Of a DNA stretch of 10,781 nucleotides, positions 1 to 6,709 are shown in pieces. How positions within the stretch are numbered: the first letter of the stretch is position 1; each line of letters begins with the position of its first letter. This DNA comes from Armatimonadota bacterium (GTDB taxonomy: Bacteria; Armatimonadota; Fimbriimonadia; Fimbriimonadales; Fimbriimonadaceae), in the NCBI GenBank assembly GCA_003516955.1, contig DPBN01000155.1, positions 1 through 10,781 of the forward strand. Reading direction: 5' to 3'. The notes under the pieces are model-generated. The model saw nothing but the letters and a program-made list of their open reading frames with translations. It had not been told where the DNA came from and ran no database searches. Made by a program: the position numbers and the translations under genes.

Positions 1-259
1 GATCGTGCACTGGATCGCCAAGAACGAGAGCCAATCGGCCATCTCCGAGCAGGACTTCCTGGGCGCCGAGGCGAAGGTCCTGGTGCCGGTGCGCGGCCGC
101 CTTCCGGGCAAGGTTCGGCTCCAGGTGAAGGGCAGCACGGTGGACCTCGTCGCGATCGCCGAGGACGGGCGCGAGATCGAGGCGGGGGACGAGGTGCTCG
201 TCGTCGGGTTCGAAGGCAACAACGCGCGGGTGGCGCGAAAGGAAGACTATCTCAGGTGA
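1..259 (+). CDS. NfeD-like membrane-associated protein, C-terminal part (5' end outside window)
   Basis: The frame is open from the window edge to a TGA at 257-259, so only the last ~85 residues are visible. They look like the soluble OB-fold domain that ends NfeD-family proteins: a 'DFLGAEAKVLVPVRG' segment, then 'GKVRLQVKGSTVDLVA', an acidic turn, and 'AGDEVLVVGFEGNNARV'. These are the short beta strands and glycine turns of the fold. In known NfeD proteins this domain follows membrane helices, and the genes usually sit next to a flotillin gene. Here a flotillin gene starts 4 bp after the stop, which strongly supports the call. The AGGTGA spanning this stop probably serves as ribosome binding site for that next gene. 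The missing N-terminus means I cannot tell whether this is the short form or the long form with a ClpP-like protease domain. GTG at 5 is unlikely to be the true start, because the frame continues upstream. Confidence 0.75.
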   Translation, partial: IVHWIAKNESQSAISEQDFLGAEAKVLVPVRGRLPGKVRLQVKGSTVDLVAIAEDGREIEAGDEVLVVGFEGNNARVARKEDYLR

Positions 260-263
260 AACC

Positions 264-1586
264 ATGATTCTCCAGCTCTTGGCCCAAGAGGCGGGCCTGG
301 AAGCGCTCAGCGGGTTCTCGGCCCTCATCGGCGGGGCGGTGTTCGCGCTCGGTCTGCTGATCTTCTTCGCGATCCTGGCGAAGTCGCTGCTGAAGATCTG
401 CGCGCCGAACGAGGTTCTGATCGTGTCGGGCATCTTCCGCGGCGGTACGATCCAGGGCCGCCGGCGGGGCTACGACACCGTGATCGGAGGCAGGACGCTG
501 GCGCTCCCAGGGTTGCAGCGGGTCGACCGCATGAGCCTCACCCTGATGGAGGTGCCGATCACCGTGCGGAACGCGTACTCGCGCGGCGGCATCGCGATGA
601 ACGTCGAGGCGGTCGCCAACGTGAAGATCAGCAGCGACCCCGAGGTGATCGGCAACGCCGTCGAGCGCTTCATGAACCGCGACCTCATGGAGGTGCGCCG
701 CGTCGCCAAGGAGACCCTGGAGGGCCACCTGCGCGGCGTCATCGAGAACCTCACGCCCGAGCAGGTCAACGAGGACCGCCTCTCCTTCGCGGAGTCGCTC
801 ACCAAGGAGACCGAAGCCGACCTGCGCAAGCTCGGCCTGCACCTCGACACCCTCAAGATCACGCACGTCACGGACGAGGTCGGCTACCTGGACGCCACCG
901 GGCGCAAGGCGATCGCCAACATCATCCGGGAGGCGGAGATCGCAGAATCGGACGCCAAGCGCGTCGCCGAAAAGGCCGAAGCCGAGAACGCCGGACGAGC
1001 CAACGTGGCCGTGGCCAACGTCGACGCCGCCGTCGCGCAGATGACCAACGAGCTGCGGCGCTTCAAGGCGGAGCTGGAGGCGGAGGTTCGGAGCCAGGAG
1101 GAGCGGACGCTCGCAGCCGCCCGCCAGGCGCGGGCCGAGGCCGAGCAAGAGCTCCAGCAGGTCCGAGCCGAGCTGGAGGCGCTCCGGCTGCAGGTGGAGA
1201 AGGTGCTGCCGGCGGAGGCCGATCGCCGCGCCCAAGAGCTGAAGGCCCGAGGCCAAGCGGCGATCATCCGCGAGCGTGGCCGGGCCGTCAGCGAGGCGCT
1301 CGAGCTGCTGTACCAAGCATGGCAGCAGGCCGGGCCGTCGGCCATGCAGATCCAGCTCACCGAAGACATCGAGAAGCTCATCCGCGCCGCCGCCGAGGGG
1401 GTTCAGAAGCTGGACGTCGGCGAGATCCGCGTCATCGACGGAGGGGACGGCCGAACGCTGCCGAACTACATGGCCCAGTACCCGGCGATGCTGGAGAAGG
1501 TGTTCGAGGCCGTCCAGCGCGCCACCGGAATCGACGTGCCCGGCACCGTGTCGGGCCAGACGCCCGAGGGAGGTTCCCGCCCGTGA
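264..1586 (+). CDS. Flotillin-like SPFH-domain membrane scaffold protein, first of a tandem pair
   Basis: This 440-residue protein has one N-terminal hydrophobic helix at about residues 20-39, followed by 'LLKICAPNEVLIVSG', the entry to an SPFH/Band-7 domain (about 45-225). The SPFH part shows 'GGIAMNVEAVANVKI', 'LEGHLRGVIENLTPEQVNEDR' and 'LGLHLDTLKITHVTDEVGYLDATGR', as in flotillins. From about 225 to 350 it is a long Ala/Glu/Arg-rich coiled coil, the flotillin domain. A short globular tail ends in a Gly/Pro-rich stretch. Flotillins oligomerise at the inner face of the membrane and organise lipid/protein microdomains. ATG at 264 is preceded by AGGTGA (254-259), which overlaps the stop of the NfeD-like gene. 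The stop overlaps the GTG of a second flotillin gene, so the two are probably translated together. The family call is firm; any specific physiological role is unknown. Confidence 0.9.
   Translation: MILQLLAQEAGLEALSGFSALIGGAVFALGLLIFFAILAKSLLKICAPNEVLIVSGIFRGGTIQGRRRGYDTVIGGRTLALPGLQRVDRMSLTLMEVPITVRNAYSRGGIAMNVEAVANVKISSDPEVIGNAVERFMNRDLMEVRRVAKETLEGHLRGVIENLTPEQVNEDRLSFAESLTKETEADLRKLGLHLDTLKITHVTDEVGYLDATGRKAIANIIREAEIAESDAKRVAEKAEAENAGRANVAVANVDAAVAQMTNELRRFKAELEAEVRSQEERTLAAARQARAEAEQELQQVRAELEALRLQVEKVLPAEADRRAQELKARGQAAIIRERGRAVSEALELLYQAWQQAGPSAMQIQLTEDIEKLIRAAAEGVQKLDVGEIRVIDGGDGRTLPNYMAQYPAMLEKVFEAVQRATGIDVPGTVSGQTPEGGSRP
1568..1586 (+). promoter_or_regulatory. Ribosome binding site and GTGA start/stop overlap joining the two flotillin genes
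   Basis: GGGAGG at 1568-1573 lies nine bases before GTG at 1583, and the GTG shares bases with the TGA of the preceding gene. The strong Shine-Dalgarno match fixes the start of the second flotillin. The overlap suggests coupled translation of the two partners. Confidence 0.75.
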
Positions 1587-2860
1587 CCTGGCTTTGGTTC
1601 GTCATCGGCATTCTGCTCACGTTCGGCGGGCTGTTTCTGCTCAGCCTGAAGTCGCTGCTGTACATCTGTCAACCCAACCAGGTGCTGATCTTCTCCGGCA
1701 CTTCCCGGCGGATCGGGGACCGGCGCGTGGGGTACCGCATCCTCAAGGGCGGGATGGGCTGGCGGAGGCCGTTCATCGAGCGCGTCGATTCGCTGGACCT
1801 CACCAACATGATCATCGAGCTCAGCGCGCAGGGCGCGTACGCCAAAGGAGGCGTGCCGCTCAACGTGCAGGGCGTGGCCAACGTCAAGATCGCCTCGCAC
1901 GAGCCGGTGCTGAACAACGCCATCGAGCGCTTCCTCGGCAAAACGCGCACCGAGATCATGGCGATCGCCAAGGCGACGCTCGAGGGTTCCCTGCGGGGCG
2001 TGCTGGCTACCATGACGCCGGAGGAGATCAACTCCGACCGCAACCTGCTCGACGAGCGCATCGTGCAGGAGGTCGAACAGGACATGACCTCTCTGGGCCT
2101 GATCGTGGACACGCTGAAGATCCAGAACATCACCGACGACGTTCGATATCTGGATTCGATCGGGCGCATCCGCAACGCCCAGCTGCTCAGCTCCGCCCGC
2201 GTCGCCGAGGCGACGGCCCGCGCCGACGCCATCGTCCGCGCCGCCGAGAACCGCGAGCAGGAGATGCAGGCCAAGATTCAGGCGGAGACGACCGTCAGCA
2301 AGGCGGACGCCGAGAAGCGCCTGCGCGAGGCGCAGACCAGAATGAGCGCCCTGGTGGCGGAGGAGAGGGCCGCAGTGGCCGCGCTCGTCGCCCAAGCGAG
2401 GGCGGACCTGGACGTCCAGCGCGCGCGGATCGAGCAGGTCCGCAGGCGGCTGGAGGCCGACGTCGTCGCCCCCGCCCAGGCCGAGTGCGAGACTCTGGAG
2501 CAACAGGCCGCCGCCGCCGTCGCGCCGATCGTCGAGGAGGGCAAGGCCAAGGCCGAGGCTCTCAAGAAGCTCGCGAGCAGCTGGGCCGCAGCCGGAGACC
2601 AAGCCCGACAGATCTTCCTGCTGCAGAAGCTGGAGCCGATCATCCGGCAGCTCACCGACAGCATCGCGGAAACGCGCATCGAGCGCGTGACCGTGATCGA
2701 CAGCCGGGCCACCGGCACCGGGGGCTCCGCGACGAACCCCGCCCGACTGCTTGCTCTCAGCGAGCAGATCAAGGAGGTGTTCGGCATCGACCTGGTGGAG
2801 AAGCTCCAGAACATCGGGCAGCGGCCCGTGGCCCAGCGGGCGCAGGAAGAAGGCTCCTGA
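1583..2860 (+). CDS. Flotillin-like SPFH-domain protein, second of a tandem pair
   Basis: This 425-residue protein is clearly paralogous to the upstream one. It shares 'SLLYICQPNQVLIFSG', 'GGVPLNVQGVANVKI', 'LEGSLRGVLATMTPEEINSDR' and 'LGLIVDTLKIQNITDDVRYLD', and then has a coiled coil from about 205 to 345. The N-terminus is shorter: a hydrophobic helix at residues 3-21 begins almost at the first residue. I chose GTG at 1583 because it is preceded by GGGAGG (1568-1573, nine bases away), it overlaps the upstream TGA by four bases, and the protein then begins with its membrane helix. Starting in the same frame at 1319 would put non-homologous Arg/His-rich sequence in front, which is read from the upstream gene's coding region. 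A hetero-oligomer with the first flotillin is an inference from adjacency and homology. The TGA at 2858-2860 directly abuts the convergent lipoprotein gene. Confidence 0.9.
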   Translation: MTWLWFVIGILLTFGGLFLLSLKSLLYICQPNQVLIFSGTSRRIGDRRVGYRILKGGMGWRRPFIERVDSLDLTNMIIELSAQGAYAKGGVPLNVQGVANVKIASHEPVLNNAIERFLGKTRTEIMAIAKATLEGSLRGVLATMTPEEINSDRNLLDERIVQEVEQDMTSLGLIVDTLKIQNITDDVRYLDSIGRIRNAQLLSSARVAEATARADAIVRAAENREQEMQAKIQAETTVSKADAEKRLREAQTRMSALVAEERAAVAALVAQARADLDVQRARIEQVRRRLEADVVAPAQAECETLEQQAAAAVAPIVEEGKAKAEALKKLASSWAAAGDQARQIFLLQKLEPIIRQLTDSIAETRIERVTVIDSRATGTGGSATNPARLLALSEQIKEVFGIDLVEKLQNIGQRPVAQRAQEEGS

Positions 2861-3757
2861 TCAGCGGATGGAGATGCGTTGGATCGGGCAGGGCGAACCT
2901 TCGCTCGACGTGTAGAGCCATCTGCCGTCCCGGGAGTACGCGATCGCCTCGCCCTGAAGCTCCAAGCCGGTCCGGATCTTGGTCGGCTTGGAGCGCCACC
3001 AGCCGTCGGGCCGACCGTCGGGCGCGGAGAACTCGTATGCTCCGAGGTAGGTCCTCAGGACAACGTGCCGACCGTCCAGTGCCACGTCCCCTCCCGTGAT
3101 CATCTGAGCCTCCGCCAAATCTCCTCCGACCCGCACCTCCCCGACGCGCTGCAGCACGTGCCTGCCGGGCTTCGCCGTGCCAGGAAGAAGGTACACGCCC
3201 GAGGGCTTTCCGTGAGTCTTCTCCACGAGGAAGAGCTCGCCGCTGCCGGGCCAGACCATCAGGGCCTCGGCGTCGCGGGGTCCGTCGGGGTACACGAGCT
3301 CGAAGGTCTCCACCCTGCGCACGCGCCCGCCGGCGCCGGGCTCCCGAAAGCGATGCACGAACACCGAGTCCCTTCGCTTCTCGTTGTCTCCGATGTCGCC
3401 GAGGTAGAGGTACGGAACGCCCCCCACCGTCGCGGACGCCATGTCCTCGCAGTCGCGGACGGAGACCGCGGGCAAGGCGATCTCGGCCGACACCTTGCCG
3501 TCCGGGCCGATGCGGAAGACCCGGGCCGAATCGCCGCTGTCGTTGTGCGTGTAGAGCCAGTCGTTGCGGGTCGGGCTGGCCGCCAGCCCGCTGCTCTCCT
3601 TCACCCGCTGGTCCCGAACCACGAGGAAGAGCTCGGGGTCGCCGAAGGAGCGTTCCTTCGGCGCGCTCGGGCGGGGCTGGAGCCGCACCTGGGCATGGGG
3701 CACGCATCCGGCCCCCAGCGCGATGGCCACAAGAACCACGACCAGCCGAGACTTCAT
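2861..3757 (-). CDS. Secreted lipoprotein of unknown function, probable beta-propeller fold
   Basis: This 298-residue protein begins 'MKSRLVVVLVAIALGAGC': a basic start, a hydrophobic core and a lipobox-like L-G-A-G-C with the Cys at 18, so it is probably exported and lipid-anchored. The mature part carries 'ESSGLAASPTRNDWLYTHNDSGD' (~54), 'RDCEDMA' (~101), 'LYLGDIGDNEKRRDSVFVHRF' (~117), 'YPDGPRDAEALMV' (~155) and 'GEAIAYSRDGRWLYTSSEG' near the end. This order of aspartate-rich turns resembles a conserved family of secreted hypothetical proteins with repeated propeller-like blades. I cannot name an enzyme activity; acidic loops such as DIGDN and DAEAL could bind metal. ATG at 3757 overlaps the stop of the glycosylase gene (ATGA). 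The nearest Shine-Dalgarno match, AAGGAG at 3774-3779, is rather far away (16 bases), so coupled translation is likely. The lipobox has Gly rather than the usual Leu at -3, which is allowed but weak. Confidence 0.7.
   Translation of the reverse strand: MKSRLVVVLVAIALGAGCVPHAQVRLQPRPSAPKERSFGDPELFLVVRDQRVKESSGLAASPTRNDWLYTHNDSGDSARVFRIGPDGKVSAEIALPAVSVRDCEDMASATVGGVPYLYLGDIGDNEKRRDSVFVHRFREPGAGGRVRRVETFELVYPDGPRDAEALMVWPGSGELFLVEKTHGKPSGVYLLPGTAKPGRHVLQRVGEVRVGGDLAEAQMITGGDVALDGRHVVLRTYLGAYEFSAPDGRPDGWWRSKPTKIRTGLELQGEAIAYSRDGRWLYTSSEGSPCPIQRISIR
3640..3663. repeat. Perfect 10-bp inverted repeat with 4-base loop inside the lipoprotein gene
   Basis: The arm CGCCGAAGGA (3640-3649) and its exact reverse complement (3654-3663) flank a GCGT loop at 3650-3653. 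It lies within codons 32-39 of the lipoprotein, just after the signal peptide. No T-run follows on either strand, so it does not look like an intrinsic terminator. In mRNA it would form a very stable stem. It may be a chance product of GC-rich codons (Pro-Lys-Glu-Arg-Ser-Phe-Gly). Confidence 0.5.
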
Positions 3758-4653
3758 GGAACGAGTGTATCCGCTCCTTCGGGCGAGCTACGGGCGCGCC
3801 ACCGCAGGAGGTTGTCGTAGAACAGGTACTGGTGCGCCCAGCCGGTGAGCGGCCCGAAGCGCTCGCGCAGAGCCTGACCCACTTGCCGGTAGCGCGCCTC
3901 GGTCAGCGCCTTGCCGGTCCACTCGGGGAAGAACAGCCGACAGGCCGCCTGCCACAGGTGCGTGTCAATCGGCGCGGCCTCATCGAAATGCAGGCCGATC
4001 AGGCACACGCAGTCCGCGACCTTCGGCCCGACGCCCGGCAGCTCGCGCAGGCAGGCGTGGGCCTCCCCGTAGGGAACGCCCCGCAGCCGGTCCAGCCAAT
4101 CGCCCCCCAGCTCCGTCAGCCTGCGGGCCACGGCCACGATCGTGCGCGCTCGGTACCCGAAGCCCGCCCCGCGGAGTTCCTCCTCGTCGAGAAGGGCCAA
4201 GCGCTCCAGCGTGGGAAACGCGCGCACCGGCAAGCCCGCGATCGGCTCGCCGAGGTCGCCCAACCACCCCACCATCCGGGGGATTCGCTCCAAATTGTTG
4301 TTGCTTGTGCAGAGAAAGCTGAACAAAACCTCTCGGGCGCAGCGCGGACGCATGAGCCGGAGGCCCGGCAGGCGGGCCACGTAGGGAGCAAGCTCCGGGG
4401 CCAAGGCGACGATGCTCTCCTCAACGTCACGGAGCCGGCGGTCCAGCTGGAACAGCCGACGGAAGCTCCGCTCGTCGGCGTTCGTCGTCACCTCCCACCC
4501 TCCGGGCGAACGCCGGCAAACGTAGCCGTCCTGCCCGTCGGCACCAGCCCAGACGTCCTCCTCGATCCGTCGCCAACGGAAAACCTGGCCGCACGAGACG
4601 CACAGCGGCAGGTTCAGCTCTCGCTCTGGAACCCGGATCTCGAAGCGGGTCAA
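3754..4653 (-). CDS. ogg: 8-oxoguanine DNA glycosylase/AP lyase, OGG1 type
   Basis: This 299-residue enzyme should excise 8-oxoguanine from DNA and cleave at the abasic site. It follows OGG1 closely. The N-terminal domain has 'CGQVFRW' (residues 21-27). 'FSFLCTSNNNLERI' (111-124) corresponds to the human FSFICSSNNNIARI segment and keeps the Arg that contacts the opposite cytosine (R123). 'GFGYRAR' comes next. The helix-hairpin-helix 'LPGVGPKVADCVCLIGL' carries the expected catalytic Lys211, and 'PIDTHLW' carries the expected Asp230, the same 19-residue spacing as human K249/D268. The C-terminal 'GPLTGWAHQYLF' also matches OGG1. The start is TTG at 4653: GAGGG lies six bases upstream, TTGA overlaps the ligA stop, and no ATG or GTG occurs before the conserved N-terminal domain. 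It sits between ligA and a lipoprotein gene in one operon. Family assignment is secure; exact base specificity is inferred. Confidence 0.92.
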   Translation of the reverse strand: MTRFEIRVPERELNLPLCVSCGQVFRWRRIEEDVWAGADGQDGYVCRRSPGGWEVTTNADERSFRRLFQLDRRLRDVEESIVALAPELAPYVARLPGLRLMRPRCAREVLFSFLCTSNNNLERIPRMVGWLGDLGEPIAGLPVRAFPTLERLALLDEEELRGAGFGYRARTIVAVARRLTELGGDWLDRLRGVPYGEAHACLRELPGVGPKVADCVCLIGLHFDEAAPIDTHLWQAACRLFFPEWTGKALTEARYRQVGQALRERFGPLTGWAHQYLFYDNLLRWRARSSPEGADTLVP

Positions 4654-4664
4654 AGCGCGCCCTC
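4650..4664 (-). promoter_or_regulatory. Ribosome binding site and TTGA overlap joining ligA to the glycosylase gene
   Basis: On the minus strand GAGGG (4664-4660) precedes TTG (4653-4651) by six bases, and the TTG shares bases with the ligA TGA (4652-4650). This site decides the start of the glycosylase and implies coupled translation. Confidence 0.7.
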
Positions 4665-6656
4665 GGGAAGCATCGCCAGGAACTCGTCCTCCGTGACCAC
4701 TCGCACACCGAGCTCCTGGGCCTTCTGCAGCTTGCTTCCAGCGCCCGGACCGGCAACGACCAACGTGGTGGTTCGGCTCACGCTTCCAGCCGCCTTGCCG
4801 CCCAGCCTTCGAACGGCCTCCTCCGCCTCTTCGCGGGTGAAGCGCTCGAGCTTGCCCGTGAACACGATCGTCTGCCCGGCCAGAGCGTCCCCGCGCGGCT
4901 CGTCGACCTGAGCCGGAGACACCCCGAGCGATAGAAGCTCGTCGACCATCGCCCGATTCTCCTCGTCCTCGAAGAACGCTTCGATCTCGCTCGCGGTTCT
5001 CGGGCCGACGTCTGGAACGGCCATCAGCGCCTCGTAGTCCGCGTGCCGCAGGGCTTCCAGCGTTCGGAAGTGTCGGGCGAGGTCCTTGGCGCCTCGCTCG
5101 CCCACGTGACGGATTCCGAGGCCGAAGAGGAAGCGGTCGAGCGTGCGCGTTTTGCTCCGCTCGATAGCCTCCAGGAGGTTCGCGGTGCTCTGCTCCCCCA
5201 TCCGCTCGAGGGCCAGCAGCTCCTGCCTCCTGTCGGCCAGCCGGTAGATGCTGGGAAGGTCGGTCAGAAGCCCGAGCTCGAGGAACCGACGGATCTGCTT
5301 CTCGCCGAGCCCCTCGATGTCCATCGCGTTGCGGGAGCAGAAGTGCACCAGCTTCGCCAGCGCCTTGGCCGGGCAGGCTGGATTCAGGCATCGCAGAGCA
5401 ACCTCGCCCGGGTTGCGCCCCACCGGACCGCCGCACTCGGGGCAGGAAGTGGGTTCCTGGGGCTTCGGCGGGTCGCCCTCGCGCTTGTCCAGAACCGGCC
5501 CGACGACCTCGGGAATCACATCGCCCGCCCGCTGGACGATCACGATGTCCCCCTCGCGGACGTCCTTGCGCCACACGTCCTCCCAGTTGTGCAGCGTCGC
5601 CCGGCTCACCGTGACGCCACCGACCTGCACCGGCTCGAGCTCGGCCACCGGCGTGATCGCGCCGGTTCTGCCGACCTGCGCGGAGACACGGAGAAGACGG
5701 GTGAACGCCTGCTCCGCCGGGAACTTCACCGCGATCGCCCACCGAGGCCCGTGCGAGGTCGCCCCGAGCCGCTCGCGGAGGTCGAACCGGTCAACCTTCA
5801 CCACCGCGCCGTCGATGCCGAACGGCAGGTTCGGGCGCTGGAGCCGTACGGCCTCGATGGCCTGCCAGGCCTCGTCCACGCCCCGACACAAGCGACTCTC
5901 CTCGCGGACGGCGAACCCGGCTTCGCGGAGAAGGGCCATCAGAGCACTCTGGCGATCCACCGGCACGCTTTCGGCCGCGCCCAAACCGTAGGCGAAGAAG
6001 TTCAGCTTCCGCGCGGCCGTCTGCCGGCTGTCCAGCTGCCGAAGCCCGCCGGCGGCGGCGTTCCGTGGGTTCGCGAAGACCTGCTCGCCCCTCTCGGCCC
6101 GCTCCCGGTTCAGCTGCTCGAACACGGACTTGAGCATCACCACCTCGCCACGGACCTCGACCACGCCCGGCCAACCGACCCTCATCCGCAACGGAATCCC
6201 GCGCACGGTGCGAGCGTTCTCCGTGATCCGCTCGCCGGTGGTCCCGTCCCCGCGCGTCGCCGCCGCCTCCAGCACGCCGTCGCGGTACGTCAGCGAGATG
6301 GAGGCGCCGTCGAGCTTCAGCTCCACGAAGTACTCGATCGGCTCGTCGGTCCCCAAGCCCCTGCGGACCCGCTCGTCGAACGCACGGAACTCCCCTTCCC
6401 CGAAGGCGTTGTCCAGCGAGAGCATCGGCTCCAGGTGGCGATGGGAGGGAAACCCCTCCACGGGCGGCGCGCCCACCCGCTGCGTCGGGCTGTCCGGCGT
6501 CCGCAGCTCCGGGTGCTCCTCCTCGATCCGCACGAGCTCCCGGAACAGAGCGTCGTACTCCGAGTCGCTGATCTCCGGCTGGTTCAGCACGTGGTAGAGG
6601 TAGTTGTGCCGCTCGATCTCTCGGCGCAGTTCTTCGGCCCGGGCAGCCAAGTCCAT
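4650..6656 (-). CDS. ligA: NAD+-dependent DNA ligase LigA
   Basis: This 668-residue protein has the normal LigA length. Ligase seals nicks in replication and repair using NAD+ as AMP donor. Domain Ia has 'HNYLYHVLNQPEISDSEYD' (residues 17-35), which binds the nicotinamide end. The adenylated lysine is K114 in 'ELKLDG', one residue off E. coli K115. 'TRGDGTTGE', 'GEVVM' and 'FGIDGAVVKVD' are further nucleotidyltransferase motifs, followed by the OB fold ('GDIVIVQRAGDVIPEV'). A four-Cys zinc finger uses C405, C408, C423 and C428. Helix-hairpin-helix repeats lie at about 440-580, and a C-terminal BRCT domain at about 590-664 contains 'IVFTGKLERFTREEAEEAVRRLGG'. ATG at 6656 gives the usual N-terminus. 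GTG at 6662 (two residues earlier) is possible, and the frame stays open farther upstream without family-like sequence. No Shine-Dalgarno precedes the start, so the message may be leaderless. It heads an operon with the OGG1-type glycosylase, its natural repair partner. Confidence 0.97.
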   Translation of the reverse strand: MDLAARAEELRREIERHNYLYHVLNQPEISDSEYDALFRELVRIEEEHPELRTPDSPTQRVGAPPVEGFPSHRHLEPMLSLDNAFGEGEFRAFDERVRRGLGTDEPIEYFVELKLDGASISLTYRDGVLEAAATRGDGTTGERITENARTVRGIPLRMRVGWPGVVEVRGEVVMLKSVFEQLNRERAERGEQVFANPRNAAAGGLRQLDSRQTAARKLNFFAYGLGAAESVPVDRQSALMALLREAGFAVREESRLCRGVDEAWQAIEAVRLQRPNLPFGIDGAVVKVDRFDLRERLGATSHGPRWAIAVKFPAEQAFTRLLRVSAQVGRTGAITPVAELEPVQVGGVTVSRATLHNWEDVWRKDVREGDIVIVQRAGDVIPEVVGPVLDKREGDPPKPQEPTSCPECGGPVGRNPGEVALRCLNPACPAKALAKLVHFCSRNAMDIEGLGEKQIRRFLELGLLTDLPSIYRLADRRQELLALERMGEQSTANLLEAIERSKTRTLDRFLFGLGIRHVGERGAKDLARHFRTLEALRHADYEALMAVPDVGPRTASEIEAFFEDEENRAMVDELLSLGVSPAQVDEPRGDALAGQTIVFTGKLERFTREEAEEAVRRLGGKAAGSVSRTTTLVVAGPGAGSKLQKAQELGVRVVTEDEFLAMLPEGAL

Positions 6657-6709
6657 GGACACGATGTTACCGTCGCCGATCCGGCCCCTAAGGTCATAAT
6701 GAGCCACCC
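6657..6709. promoter_or_regulatory. Divergent ligA/mutS2 intergenic region with candidate -10 boxes
   Basis: This 53-bp gap must hold promoters for both operons unless they lie inside genes. On the plus strand CATAAT (6695-6700) matches five of six bases of the bacterial -10 box and ends nine bases before the mutS2 GTG. On the minus strand TAACAT (6669-6664) fits a TAnnnT box and ends seven bases before the ligA ATG. Neither gene has a Shine-Dalgarno at normal spacing, so both transcripts could be leaderless. No good -35 element is visible at 16-18 bp from either box. This is inference from base pattern and spacing only. Confidence 0.4.

Noticed and set aside
252..1316. Long minus-strand open frame opposite the first flotillin gene
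   Set aside because: It is the mirror of a well-supported coding frame in GC-rich DNA. The product is Leu/Arg/Asp/His-rich low-complexity sequence with no recognisable domain.
1319..1582. Upstream extension of the second flotillin to a 513-residue protein
   Set aside because: The added 88 residues are read out of frame through the first flotillin and resemble no SPFH protein. GTG at 1583 has the ribosome binding site and starts at the membrane helix.
4654..5742. Extension of the glycosylase reading frame far upstream, giving a 662-residue fusion
   Set aside because: The extra sequence lies wholly inside ligA in another frame and is Arg/Gly-rich without a domain. The TTG with GAGGG at the ligA stop gives the normal OGG1 length.
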